This document shows, piece by piece, positions 16,357-25,066 of a stretch of 49,673 bases of DNA. The stretch comes from Faecalibacterium prausnitzii (lineage in GTDB: Bacteria > Bacillota > Clostridia > Oscillospirales > Ruminococcaceae). The stretch spans positions 1 to 49,673 of the forward strand of contig SFDE01000013.1 of NCBI GenBank assembly GCA_004558805.1, in the 5' to 3' direction. The notes below the pieces were generated by a model. That model was not told where the DNA came from. It searched no databases and was given only the letters and a program-made list of their open reading frames with translations. Position 1 is the stretch's first letter. Each line of letters starts with the position of its first letter. The translations under genes and the position numbers were made by a program.

Positions 16357-17274
16357 ATGCAGATCATTTCTCAGTTTGCTCCTCTGCCTCTGGCACGACC
16401 GGAAAAAGGCACCGCCGTGGCAATGGGCTACTTTGACGGCATCCATAGGGGACACCGTGCCGTCATCAACGGTGCGGTGCAGTGGGCAAAGGCTCACGAT
16501 GCCGCCCCGGCAGTGTTCACCTTCAGACTGCCGGTGGAAAATAAGATGAAGGGCAAGCGGCTGCTGTCCACTGAGGATAAGCACGCCCTTATTGCCAGTC
16601 TGGGGGTGGAGTACTACCTGACCCCGGACTTTGAGGAGATACGGGACCTGACCCCGGAGCAGTTCGTGCTGGGCATCGTGCGGGATTGCCACGCCCGGGC
16701 GCTGTTCTGCGGCGAGAACTTTACCTTTGGCGCTAAGGCGGCAGGGACCCCGGAGCTGCTGCGGCAGCTGTGCGCCCCGCTGGGGGTGGAAGTGGTGGTG
16801 GTGCCCATGGCACAGTTTGAGGAAAAGACGGTGTCCTCCACCCGCATCCGTGCCGCACTGGAAGGGGGAGACATCCCGGCGGCAAACGCCATGCTGGGGA
16901 TGCCCTACGCCATCCGCTTTGCGGTGCAGCACGGGGCAGGGCTGGGACACACTCTGGGAGTGCCCACCATCAACCAGCTGTACCCCCAGGGCTTCCAGAT
17001 GCCACGGCGGGGCATCTACATCACCCGCACCTGCATCGACGGGGTGTGGTACCCCTCTGCCACCGGTCTGGGCAGCCGCCCCACCGTCAACGACGACGAC
17101 ACCAAGGTGACCTGCGAGACCTTTATCCCCGGCTTTAAAGGGGATCTCTACGGCACCGACCCGGTGGTGGAGTTCCACGCCTACCTGAGCCCCAGTAAGA
17201 AGTTTGAAGATCTGGATCAGCTGCGGGACTGCATCAACAATGCCGCCCGACGGGCACAGGAATATTTCCGCTAA
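16357..17274 (+). CDS. ribF: bifunctional riboflavin kinase/FAD synthetase RibF
   Basis: RibF makes FMN from riboflavin and then FAD from FMN. The 305-aa protein has the nucleotidyltransferase domain first (AMGYFDGIHRGHRAVI, FCGENFTFGAKAAG, VSSTRIRAALEGGD) and the kinase domain second (GLGHTLGVPTINQLYP, RRGIYITR, ETFIPGFKGDLYG). The kinase motif reads PTINQ where the textbook form is PTANI. It is the last gene of the operon; a strong terminator follows at once. FAD made here would serve the flavoenzymes encoded at 27283-29974 and 46483. Confidence 0.95.
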   Translation: MQIISQFAPLPLARPEKGTAVAMGYFDGIHRGHRAVINGAVQWAKAHDAAPAVFTFRLPVENKMKGKRLLSTEDKHALIASLGVEYYLTPDFEEIRDLTPEQFVLGIVRDCHARALFCGENFTFGAKAAGTPELLRQLCAPLGVEVVVVPMAQFEEKTVSSTRIRAALEGGDIPAANAMLGMPYAIRFAVQHGAGLGHTLGVPTINQLYPQGFQMPRRGIYITRTCIDGVWYPSATGLGSRPTVNDDDTKVTCETFIPGFKGDLYGTDPVVEFHAYLSPSKKFEDLDQLRDCINNAARRAQEYFR

Positions 17275-17281
17275 AAACAGC

Positions 17282-17316
17282 AAAGGCTGCTGCACGAGAT
17301 GTGCAGCAGCCTTTTT
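17282..17316 (+). terminator. intrinsic terminator of the rimP-ribF operon
   Basis: AAAGGCTGCTGCAC (17282-17295) pairs with GTGCAGCAGCCTTT (17301-17314) around GAGAT and is followed by a run of T. Confidence 0.92.
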
Positions 17317-17330
17317 GTTTGCCGGACGGA

Positions 17331-17520
17331 CCCCAAGGCTCCGCTGAAAGGGAAGTTGTCACCGCAGGTGACTGATGAGGGCGCACCGCTAGATGGTGCT
17401 AACGGTTACTCACCCCTCATCCGTCTCGTCACTGCGTTCCTCGACACCTGTTCCCCTTCTGGCACTTCGTGCCACCTCCCCCGGAGCGGGGGAGTCTTCC
17501 CCCCAAGGGGTGAAGGCTTC
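17331..17520. repeat. dispersed GC-rich intergenic repeat, compound copy
   Basis: This copy shares GTCACCGCAGGTGACTGATG and the following GAGGGCGCA with 18412, and CGCTAGA..GCTAACGG..CCCACCCCTCATCCG with 22243. It ends CCCCCCAAGGGGTGAAGGCTT like both. It looks like two overlapping units and fills most of the 311-nt gap between ribF and the convergent nitroreductase gene. Confidence 0.75.
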
Positions 17521-17585
17521 AGCGGAGACCGCCAATATTCCCTATGACACCTATGAATTTTGGCGGTTTACCGATTTCTGGTAGT

Positions 17586-18320
17586 TTACCGGTACTGTTC
17601 CAGATACTCCGCCACCGAGCGGCTCATCTCCCGGGCAAAGTCCGAGTCGTATTTGCGGTTGCAGAAGGCGGAGCACCACTGCTCAAAGGCTGCCCTGCCG
17701 CCCTTGTAGCCAAAGCAGTCCCGCAGCTCTGCCCCGTCCATGGAGCGGTAGCCGTTTTCGTGGACGATGTGCTCCATGGCGCAGCGCCGGGGCTTTTCCC
17801 GGTCCATCTGCTGCTGGGTGGGGTAGCCTGCCACCAGCATGGCGGCGGGGAAAACGTAGTCCGGCAGATGGAGCAGCTGCCGCTGGGTGGCGCAGTTTTC
17901 CATAACATCTCCGATGTAGCAGGAGCCGATGCCAAGGCTCTGGGCTGCCACCACCGCATTCTGGGCGGCAATGGCGGCGTCGGTGACTGCCAGCATCAGG
18001 TCTCCTACCCCGGGCTTCCGGGGGGTGCAGCCTGCTTCAAGGTAGGCGTCGTACCACTTTTTGCAGTCGGCGCAGAACACCAGCACCAGCGGGGCGGCGG
18101 CGATAAAGGGCTGATGGTCGCAGCTTTCCGCCAGTGCCTGCTTCAGCGCCGGGTCGGTGATGTCCAGAATGGTGTACAGCTGCTGGCAGCCGGCGGTGGG
18201 CGCCTGAGCAGCAGCTTCCAGAATAGCCTGCTTTGCCTCAGGGGGGATGGGGCGGTCCTCATAGACTCGCACCGACTTGCGGTCGTACAGGCTCTGGAGG
18301 ATGGGATTGCGTTCGGTCAT
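17586..18320 (-). CDS. nitroreductase-family flavoprotein
   Basis: This 244-aa protein belongs to the FMN-binding nitroreductase family, which reduces nitro groups, quinones or flavins with NAD(P)H. Marks are the N-terminal YDRKSVRVYEDRPIP, AAAQAPTAGCQQ, AAQNAVVAAQSLGIGSCYIGDV and VAGYPTQQQMDREKPRR. The C-terminal 50 residues are Cys- and aromatic-rich and extend past the usual end. I chose the ATG at 18320, which follows GATAGGAGG, over an upstream ATG at 18344. The physiological substrate is unknown. It is a single gene flanked by two copies of the dispersed repeat. Confidence 0.85.
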   Translation of the reverse strand: MTERNPILQSLYDRKSVRVYEDRPIPPEAKQAILEAAAQAPTAGCQQLYTILDITDPALKQALAESCDHQPFIAAAPLVLVFCADCKKWYDAYLEAGCTPRKPGVGDLMLAVTDAAIAAQNAVVAAQSLGIGSCYIGDVMENCATQRQLLHLPDYVFPAAMLVAGYPTQQQMDREKPRRCAMEHIVHENGYRSMDGAELRDCFGYKGGRAAFEQWCSAFCNRKYDSDFAREMSRSVAEYLEQYR

Positions 18321-18336
18321 TTTTGTGCCTCCTATC

Positions 18337-18346
18337 TTGTGCACAA
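18337..18346. promoter_or_regulatory. short palindrome before the nitroreductase gene
   Basis: TTGTGCACAA is a perfect 10-bp palindrome 17 nt upstream of the nitroreductase start. It could be an operator; no regulator is nearby and no convincing promoter was found. Confidence 0.25.
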
Positions 18347-18411
18347 TACAATACTTCTTGGTGGCGAAAGCATTAGCATCGTAGTTGAATTATCTCATGA
18401 AATTGGCACGC

Positions 18412-18544
18412 AAAAGGCTTCCCCCGGACGGGGGAAGCTGTCACCGCAGGTGACTGATGAGGGCGCAGGCAAGCAGCTGCTTGCGGGAAATTACCCCTCA
18501 TCCGGCGCTACGCGCCACCTTCCCCCCAAGGGGTGAAGGCTTAT
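18412..18544. repeat. dispersed GC-rich intergenic repeat, most complete copy
   Basis: The copy begins AAAAGGCTTCCCCC and ends CCCCAAGGGGTGAAGGCTT, so its ends form an imperfect inverted repeat. Inside are GGCTTCCCCC/GGGGGAAGC, TCACC-GCA-GGTGA, AAGCAGC-TGCTT and GATGAGGG/CCCTCATC. It separates the nitroreductase gene from tsaD. Confidence 0.8.
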
Positions 18545-18559
18545 AAAGTGACAGACCTT

Positions 18560-19567
18560 TTATTCGTAGTCGATGGGCAGGGTGGGCAGACCGTTCAGTT
18601 CCAGCCCGGCGGTGTGTCCGGCAATGTACTGGTAATAGCCCTGCGCAGCGATCATGGCGCCGTTGTCTCCGCAGAACTTCAGCTCCGGCAGGTAGACCTT
18701 TGCTCCCAGCTTCTGTGCTCCGTCGTTTACCAGCTGCCGCAGCCGTCCGTTGGCGGCAACGCCGCCGGCAAGACATACCTGCTTTGCCCCGGTGTCGGCG
18801 GCGGCAAGCAGCAGCTTTTCTGCCAGAATGCCTGCGATGCGCTCCTGAAAGCTGGCGGCAAGGTCCGGAACATTCACTTCCTCGCCCTTCATCTGCGCCT
18901 TGTTCACCTCGTTGAGGACGGCAGTCTTTAAGCCGGAAAAGCTCACGTTGTATCTGCCCTCCACATGGGGTACCGGCAGCCGGTACGCCTTGGGGTCGCC
19001 GGTCTTGGCGGCGTTTGCCACGCTGGGTCCGCCGGGATAGGGCAGACCAAGGGTCCGTGCCACCTTGTCAAACGCCTCGCCGGCGGCGTCGTCCACCGTG
19101 TGACCCAGAATGTGGTAGTGGGTGTAGTCCTGCACCTCCACGATGTGGCTGTGTCCGCCGGACGCCACAAGGCAGAGGAAGGGGGGCTTCAGCTCCGGGT
19201 GGGTCAGGTACAGGGCGGCAATGTGCCCCCGCAGATGGTGCACCGGTACAAGGGGCTTGTTGGCGGAGTAGGCAAGCCCCTTGGCAAAGTTGACCCCCAC
19301 CAGCACAGCGCCGATAAGCCCGGGGGCAAAGGTGACTGCCACGGCGTCCACATCCTCTATGGTCTTGCCTGCATCCAGCAGCGCCTTTTTGACCGTGGCG
19401 CTGATGAACTCGCAGTGGCGGCGGCTGGCGATCTCCGGTACCACGCCGCCGTACAGCGCCTGTTCCTTGACGCTGGTGGAAATAACATTGCTCAGCAGAT
19501 GCCGCCCGTCCTCTACCAGGGCGGCGGCGGTCTCGTCGCAGGTGGATTCAATGCCTAAAATGATCAT
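18560..19567 (-). CDS. tsaD: tRNA N6-threonylcarbamoyladenosine transferase TsaD
   Basis: TsaD transfers the threonylcarbamoyl group to A37 of tRNAs that read ANN codons, acting with TsaB, TsaE and TsaC, none of which is in this window. The 335-aa protein has the ASKHA fold: ILGIESTCDETAAALV at the N terminus, VPEIASRRHCEFI, the metal motif HHLRGH near residue 110, ASGGHSHIV, and CLAGGVAANGRLR. The ATG at 19567 lies one base after the polA stop, so the two genes are co-transcribed and probably translationally coupled. Confidence 0.96.
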   Translation of the reverse strand: MIILGIESTCDETAAALVEDGRHLLSNVISTSVKEQALYGGVVPEIASRRHCEFISATVKKALLDAGKTIEDVDAVAVTFAPGLIGAVLVGVNFAKGLAYSANKPLVPVHHLRGHIAALYLTHPELKPPFLCLVASGGHSHIVEVQDYTHYHILGHTVDDAAGEAFDKVARTLGLPYPGGPSVANAAKTGDPKAYRLPVPHVEGRYNVSFSGLKTAVLNEVNKAQMKGEEVNVPDLAASFQERIAGILAEKLLLAAADTGAKQVCLAGGVAANGRLRQLVNDGAQKLGAKVYLPELKFCGDNGAMIAAQGYYQYIAGHTAGLELNGLPTLPIDYE

Positions 19568-19568
19568 A

Positions 19569-22139
19569 TCAGTGTGCCTCCAGCCAGTTTTTGCCTGCGT
19601 GGACGTCGGTGCTCAGGGGTACGGCGTATGCCACGCAGCCTTCCATCTCCTCCCGCAGGATCCGGGCGGCGTACTCCGCCTCTGCCTCCGGTGCCTCCAC
19701 GATGAGTTCGTCGTGGACCGTAAGGATCAGGCGGCTGTCCAGCTTTTCGGCACGCAGCCGCTTCCACACCCGCACCATGGCAAGCTTGATCACATCGGCG
19801 GCGGTGCCCTGAATGGGGGTGTTCCGTGCCATCCGCTCCCCGCTGGACCGGACGTTGAAGTTGGAGCTGGCAAGCTCCGGCAGGGCACGGCGGCGTCCGA
19901 AAAGGGTGGACACATAGCCCCGCTCCTTAGCGTCTGCAATGGTCTTGTCCATATAGCCGCTGACCTTGGGGAAGGCATCCAGATAGTTCTTTAAAAAGGC
20001 GTCTGCCTCCTTCACCGTGACCCCGATGTCCTTGGACAGGCTGTAGGCGCCTTTGCCGTACATGATGCCAAAGTTGATCGCCTTGGCAGAGGAGCGCAGC
20101 CGGGGGGTCACCTCGCTCTGGGGGATGCCGTAGATCTTGGCGGCGGTGCTGCGGTGGATGTCCTCCCCGTTCAAAAACGCCTGCTGCATATGCTCATCCC
20201 CGGTGATGTGTGCCAGGATCCGCAGCTCGATCTGGCTGTAGTCCGCATCCACCAGCACGCAGCCGGGCTTGGCGATAAAGTAGGCACGGAGCTGGCTGCC
20301 CAGCTCGGTGCGGATGGGGATATTCTGCAGGTTGGGGTTGTCGGAGGAGAGCCGCCCGGTCCGTGCCTCGGTCTGGTTGAAGGTGGAATGGATCCGTCCG
20401 TCCTCCCCGATGACCTTCAGCAGCCCCTCCACATAGGTGGAGTTGAGCTTCTGGTAGGCGCGGTATTCCAGCACGTCCTCCACCAGCGGGTAGTCCCGGA
20501 GGCTTTCCAGGGTCTCCGCATCGGTGGACCAGCCCCGCTGGGTCTTTTTGCCGTGGGGCAGACCCATGGTGTCAAAGAGCATCTCTCCCAGCTGCTTGGG
20601 GCTGTTGGGGTTAAAGCTGTCGCTGCCGGTCTCCATGTGGATCCGGTCCAGCACCTGCGCCAGCTCCTGCCGCAGCTTTTCGCCAAACTGTTCGATGCCT
20701 GCCCGGTCCACCAGCACGCCGGTGCGGGTCATGTCTGCCAGCACCTGCGCCAGAGGGAACTCGATGTCGTTGTAGAGCCGGTCCTCGTCCCGGGCGGTGA
20801 TCTCTGCCTTCAGCTGGGCAAAGAGGTCTGCCAGCCGTCCGGCATCGGGGTAGTCAGCGCAGGTAAAGGCGGCGGCGGCACGGTAGCTTGCCGCAAGCTC
20901 CGCCACCTGATATTTGGAGGCGGAGGCGTCCAGCAGATAGGCGGCAAGCTTGCCGTCCCAGACGATGCTGCTGCCCCAGCCCCCGGCAGCCATAGCCATG
21001 GCGTAGAGGGGAGCAGCGTTGAACACATCCAGCGTCACGGCGGCATCGTCCAGCAGCCGCACCAGCTCCCCCTGTTCCAGAGGGTAGACGGTGGTGCCCT
21101 GCACGGCGTACCAGCTCTCCGGCTGCAGTTCCACATTGCGGCTGCCCTGCTTGCCCATGACGGCGGGACGGCTTGCCACCAGATAGTGCCCGGCAGGGGT
21201 CAGGGGCAGGGAGTCAAGCTCTGCCTCCGGCAGCTCCACCGCCTCTTCCTCCGGGGCGGCAGGGGCGACCCCCTCCAGCCCGAACCGGGGGATCAGGGAA
21301 TGAATCTCCAGTTCCTGCAAAAGCCGCACGGCGGCAGCCTTGTCTCCCTCGCCTACGGCGTAGGCGCCCTCGGCGGTGTCGATGGGTGCGTCGGTGCGGA
21401 TGGTGCCCAGGGTGTGGCTCAGCTGCGCCATGGCACGGTCCTCCAAAAGGTGCTCCCGCTGCTTGGGCTTGATGAGCTTGTCCTCGATGTGCTGGTAGAC
21501 CCCCTCCATGGAGCCAAAGTTCTGCACAAGGCTCAGGGCGGTCTTTTCGCCGATGCCCCGCACACCGGGGATGTTGTCGGAGGTGTCGCCCATCAGGCTC
21601 TTAACCTCGATGAGCTGCTTGGGGGCGATGCCGTACTTCTCCCGGATGGCGTCCACGTCCATGGTGACGGTCTTGCTGCGTCCCATGACGGTGGAGGCAA
21701 GGAGCACCGTGGTGCTTTCGCTGACCAGCTGTAGGCTGTCCCGGTCTCCGGTGGCAAGGAAGCAGTCGTCCCGGCGGGCGGCACAGGCGGCGGCAAGGGT
21801 GCCCAGAATGTCGTCTGCCTCCCAGCCCTCGGCGGTGACCGTGCGGTAGCCCAGGTCTGCCAGCAGCTGCTTGAGCACCGGCATCTGCTGTGCCAGCTCC
21901 GGGGGCATCCCGTGGCGGTTTGCCTTGTAGCCCTCGTACATCTGGTGGCGGAAGGTGGGTGCCTTCAGGTCAAATGCCACCGCCACCTCGTCGGGCTGGC
22001 ACTCCTTCAGCAGGGAGAGCAGGATGTTCAAAAAGCCGTAGATGGCATTGGTATATTGTCCGTCCTTGGTGGTCAGCAGTTTGATGCCAAAAAATGCACG
22101 GTTGGCGATGCTGTTGCCGTCAATGACCAGTAAACGCAT
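19569..22139 (-). CDS. polA: DNA polymerase I
   Basis: DNA polymerase I removes RNA primers and fills gaps in replication and repair. The 856-aa protein has an N-terminal 5' nuclease domain (LLVIDGNSIANRAFFG, GWEADDILGTLA, GDTSDNIPGVRGIGEKTA). The middle 3'-5' exonuclease-like domain (about 290-480) lacks the acidic catalytic motifs, so proofreading is probably lost, as in Bacillus-type Pol I. The polymerase domain shows VDADYSQIELRILAHI, RSSAKAINFGIMYG and LTVHDELIVEAP. The ATG at 22139 follows CGGAGGAC; an upstream ATG at 22169 precedes that site and was rejected. Confidence 0.96.
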   Translation of the reverse strand: MRLLVIDGNSIANRAFFGIKLLTTKDGQYTNAIYGFLNILLSLLKECQPDEVAVAFDLKAPTFRHQMYEGYKANRHGMPPELAQQMPVLKQLLADLGYRTVTAEGWEADDILGTLAAACAARRDDCFLATGDRDSLQLVSESTTVLLASTVMGRSKTVTMDVDAIREKYGIAPKQLIEVKSLMGDTSDNIPGVRGIGEKTALSLVQNFGSMEGVYQHIEDKLIKPKQREHLLEDRAMAQLSHTLGTIRTDAPIDTAEGAYAVGEGDKAAAVRLLQELEIHSLIPRFGLEGVAPAAPEEEAVELPEAELDSLPLTPAGHYLVASRPAVMGKQGSRNVELQPESWYAVQGTTVYPLEQGELVRLLDDAAVTLDVFNAAPLYAMAMAAGGWGSSIVWDGKLAAYLLDASASKYQVAELAASYRAAAAFTCADYPDAGRLADLFAQLKAEITARDEDRLYNDIEFPLAQVLADMTRTGVLVDRAGIEQFGEKLRQELAQVLDRIHMETGSDSFNPNSPKQLGEMLFDTMGLPHGKKTQRGWSTDAETLESLRDYPLVEDVLEYRAYQKLNSTYVEGLLKVIGEDGRIHSTFNQTEARTGRLSSDNPNLQNIPIRTELGSQLRAYFIAKPGCVLVDADYSQIELRILAHITGDEHMQQAFLNGEDIHRSTAAKIYGIPQSEVTPRLRSSAKAINFGIMYGKGAYSLSKDIGVTVKEADAFLKNYLDAFPKVSGYMDKTIADAKERGYVSTLFGRRRALPELASSNFNVRSSGERMARNTPIQGTAADVIKLAMVRVWKRLRAEKLDSRLILTVHDELIVEAPEAEAEYAARILREEMEGCVAYAVPLSTDVHAGKNWLEAH

Positions 22140-22176
22140 GGCGTGTTGTCCTCCGTTCCATAATATCACACCCTAT

Positions 22177-22185
22177 AGTATAGCA
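22177..22185 (-). promoter_or_regulatory. extended -10 promoter of polA-tsaD
   Basis: On the minus strand TGCTATACT is an extended -10 element about 38 nt before the polA start. No good -35 box is present. Confidence 0.5.
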
Positions 22186-22242
22186 CAAAACCGGGGACAG
22201 CGGGGAGGTTTTGCGCAAAAAGGCAGGGGCGGGAGATAAAAA

Positions 22243-22331
22243 GAGGGCTGATGCCGCTAGAGGGCGCTAACGGCTGCCCACCCCTCATCCGGCACTTCGT
22301 GCCACCTTCCCCCCAAGGGGTGAAGGCTTTT
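22243..22331. repeat. dispersed GC-rich intergenic repeat, short copy
   Basis: It shares the CGCTAGAGGGCGCTAACGG and CCCACCCCTCATCCGGC segments with the copy at 17331 and the end CCTTCCCCCCAAGGGGTGAA with the other copies. The left hairpin half is missing. The remainder of 22140-22517 holds the polA promoter and the mupG terminator. Confidence 0.7.
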
Positions 22332-22420
22332 GGTACGGTCTACTCTACCGGTTCACACTAAAGGCTTTCCGTGAAAACGGCTCTCCATAGGAGGGCAAGG
22401 CTTTGACGGGGGACCTGACC

Positions 22421-22499
22421 CAAAAAGAAAAGCACCCGCAACAGCTCCCCGGGACTTTGCCGGTCCGGAAAGACTGCTGTGGGTGCTTTGAATGGGACA
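22421..22499 (-). terminator. terminator of the mur operon
   Basis: On the minus strand AAAGCACCC and GGGTGCTTT form the base of a long imperfect hairpin with an inner pairing CAGCAG/CTGTTG, followed by TTTTCTTTTTG. Confidence 0.7.
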
Positions 22500-22517
22500 A
22501 CAGAATGTAAGAGAGTT

Positions 22518-23564
22518 TCAGACCTCCACCATCCGGAAGGTACTGCCCCGGCGGATGCAGTCCAGCAGCAGATGGTATGCCGGGGGTACCTCACCGATGA
22601 CGTTTACCTTTTCGTCAGCGGGAAAGTCCTGCCGCATCAGCTGGATCTCGCCGGAATAGCGTCCGTAGCCCACGTTATCCATGGTGACGCAGCCCCGGCG
22701 GCGGGGAACGCAGTTTTCCGGCTCCACGGTGGTGCCAAAGCAGGAGTAGAGCCGGGATTCCTGATACCGCACCAGGGATCTGGGGGAGTCCGGGCGGCAG
22801 GTGAAGGTGCGGTCGTAGAGGGTCTGGTAACCCGGACGCAGCGCCACCGGCAGACAGATCTCTCCGGTGGTGCAGAAATGGTGGATCCGCTGTTGCTCTT
22901 TTTGGCTGACCCCCGGGTCCCCGGCAAAGATTCCGTCCAGCCCGTAGCCCACCGCCAGATCCACAAAAGCGGCGGAGGGGGCGGCGGTGCGGTGATCCTC
23001 CAGCGTGGGCAGACCCCGGTACAAAGGTCCCCGCAGCAGCTCATCTCCGGGGATGAAGCCGTAGACCTTCAGCCCCTCTGCCTGCAGGGCGGCGGTGCTG
23101 TCCCGGAGAAACTCCGGGTCCAGCCCGGTCTCCGGGCGAGGGTAGAAGTTGTGCATGGCAATAACGGTGCCGCCGCCTGCTGCCAGCTGCCGTGCGGTCT
23201 CCGGGGTGGTGGTGGAGGCGTTTACCGCAATGGGCATCTTTTGCGCCAGTGCACACATCTCGTCCAGCGAGAAGCCGTAGTCCAGCCGTAGCCCCCACAG
23301 ATGCAGCTGCTGTGCCAGAGCCGCAAGGTCGGAGCAGCCAAACTGCCGCACCGTCTTTTCGGACACGTCCGCAAGGATACGCCAGCCCTTTTCTGCCAGA
23401 AAATGACACATCTGCTGCACCCGGGCGCAGTAGTCGGCGTCAAATTCTTCGCTGATGTGCAGAGAGATAAAAACAGGTGCGCCGCCTGCCGCAAAAGCGG
23501 AAAGCGACGCACGCTGCTCCTCAAACTGGGTCAGATACACCGACCGTCCGAGAGTTTTAAGCAT
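22518..23564 (-). CDS. mupG: 6-phospho-N-acetylmuramidase MupG (DUF871 family)
   Basis: MupG of Staphylococcus aureus splits MurNAc-6-phosphate-GlcNAc, the phosphorylated cell-wall disaccharide, in the cytoplasm. This 348-aa protein matches the family layout: a TIM-barrel part (SVYLTQFEEQ, PVFISLHISEE, LRLDYGFS, NASTTTPE, AMHNFYPRPETGLDPEF, GFIPGD) and a cyclophilin-like C-terminal part from about residue 230. The location with murP and murQ supports the role strongly. The ATG at 23564 overlaps the end of murP by 8 nt and has GAGGA upstream. GlcNAc and MurNAc-6P would be the products, the latter being the substrate of MurQ. Confidence 0.85.
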   Translation of the reverse strand: MLKTLGRSVYLTQFEEQRASLSAFAAGGAPVFISLHISEEFDADYCARVQQMCHFLAEKGWRILADVSEKTVRQFGCSDLAALAQQLHLWGLRLDYGFSLDEMCALAQKMPIAVNASTTTPETARQLAAGGGTVIAMHNFYPRPETGLDPEFLRDSTAALQAEGLKVYGFIPGDELLRGPLYRGLPTLEDHRTAAPSAAFVDLAVGYGLDGIFAGDPGVSQKEQQRIHHFCTTGEICLPVALRPGYQTLYDRTFTCRPDSPRSLVRYQESRLYSCFGTTVEPENCVPRRRGCVTMDNVGYGRYSGEIQLMRQDFPADEKVNVIGEVPPAYHLLLDCIRRGSTFRMVEV

Positions 23565-24999
23565 TTGCCACGTCCTCAACAGAGACCATTGCGTTGGTCA
23601 CGATAAAGCCCATGATGTAGCAGATCACCAGACCCACTGCATAGCAGCCCACGGAGGCAGCCGCACCGTGAGGACCGGCGGTCATGACGAACAGAGCCAG
23701 CAGACCGGAGGGACCCCAGGCAGTAGCAGCCACCTGCATTGCCATGACAAAGGCACCGCCAAAGCCTGCGCCCAGACCGGCGCTGATAAAGGGCTTGCCC
23801 ATAGGCAGGGTGACGCCGTAGATCAGGGGTTCGCCAATGCCCAGCAGACCTGCAGGCAGAGCGCCGGTGATGACATTCTTGAGGCGGATGTTGCCGCACT
23901 TTTTAGCCTTGCGGTAGATGGCAAGGGCAGCGCCCACCTGACCTGCGCCAGCCATGGCAAGGGCGGGGTACAGGGTAACGTAGCCAAAGGTCTCCAGCTG
24001 CACGGAGTACAGTGCCACCAGACCGTGGTGCATACCCATAGCGACCATGGGCAGGAACAGAGCGGTGGAAATGTAACCGGCAAGGATGCGGACGATCAGG
24101 ATATCGCTCATGCACAGCTTTTCGACCACCCAGCACAGGGCAGTGGAAACGTAGCCGGTGGCAGGCATGATCAGCAGGATGTAGGGTACCAGGCAGAAGA
24201 TCATGGTGATCAGCGGGGTGAACACGATGTCCAGAGACTCGGGCATCCAGCTGCGGACCCACTTTTCGATCTTTACCAGACACCATGCGCCCAGCACCAC
24301 CGCCAGCACGCCGCCGCGACCGGCACGGAGAATGGAATCCAGCGGCACAGCGTCGTTGTACAGACCCAGAATGCCGGAGATCTTGTTGATGCCGTCCAGA
24401 CCGGTGATCATGCCCAGCATACCGCCCAGAATGGGGGTGCCCCCAAACTTCTCTGCGGCACGGTAGCCCACCCATGCGGTGAGGTAGCCCAGGAAGCAGG
24501 TGTTCATGAGACCCAGCAGGGTGCTGATGAGTGCCAGAGCGGGGATGTCGGCGTAGCCCGGCACCACCTGCCCGATGAGAGAGTTGATGCCGGCGCACAG
24601 ACCGGATGCCACAACACCGGGGATCAGGGGGATAAAGATGTCGCCAAAGGTCTTGAACAGCTCCTTGACGGGGCTCTGCTTCTGTCCTGCCTTTACGGCT
24701 GCCTTGTTTGCCTTCCAGTCGTTCTGGGTGGAAGTCTCGGCGCTGGCGGGGATGCCCATGTCACGGCAGATGTCCGCACACTTGCGGCACTTGCCGGGAC
24801 CTACCACGATCTCCACGTAGTTGGTGCGGTCGTGGACCACACCCATCACGCCCTCGATGGTCTTGAGCCCCTCGTCATCTACCTTTGCATCCTCTTTGAC
24901 CCGGATGCGCAGGCGGGTCATGCAGTTGGTGGCGGTGAGAACGTTGTCCTTTCCGCCCACCTTTTCCAATGCGGCACGAACCAGTTCTTCGTTCGTCAT
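23557..24999 (-). CDS. murP: PTS transporter subunit EIIBC, MurNAc-type
   Basis: This 480-aa membrane protein would import and phosphorylate MurNAc or MurNAc-GlcNAc. The N-terminal EIIB domain (1-90) has the phospho-accepting cysteine at C26 in TATNCMTRLRI. A linker leads to the EIIC domain (about 110-470) with about ten membrane segments and the signature GIGEPLIYGV. No EIIA domain is fused, so the phosphate must come from a separate EIIA protein. The ATG at 24999 lies 9 nt after AAAGGAGG. Sugar specificity is inferred from the neighbours MurQ and MupG. Confidence 0.87.
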   Translation of the reverse strand: MTNEELVRAALEKVGGKDNVLTATNCMTRLRIRVKEDAKVDDEGLKTIEGVMGVVHDRTNYVEIVVGPGKCRKCADICRDMGIPASAETSTQNDWKANKAAVKAGQKQSPVKELFKTFGDIFIPLIPGVVASGLCAGINSLIGQVVPGYADIPALALISTLLGLMNTCFLGYLTAWVGYRAAEKFGGTPILGGMLGMITGLDGINKISGILGLYNDAVPLDSILRAGRGGVLAVVLGAWCLVKIEKWVRSWMPESLDIVFTPLITMIFCLVPYILLIMPATGYVSTALCWVVEKLCMSDILIVRILAGYISTALFLPMVAMGMHHGLVALYSVQLETFGYVTLYPALAMAGAGQVGAALAIYRKAKKCGNIRLKNVITGALPAGLLGIGEPLIYGVTLPMGKPFISAGLGAGFGGAFVMAMQVAATAWGPSGLLALFVMTAGPHGAAASVGCYAVGLVICYIMGFIVTNAMVSVEDVANA

Positions 25000-25066
25000 A
25001 ATGGATAGCCTCCTTTGCTGTGAATGAATATTGTATGCGGCGCTGTGCCGCAGGGAACCATAGAGA

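Noticed and set aside
19569..22139. Proofreading-competent Pol I
   Set aside because: The domain between nuclease and polymerase lacks the acidic exonuclease motifs, so only the structural domain is assigned.
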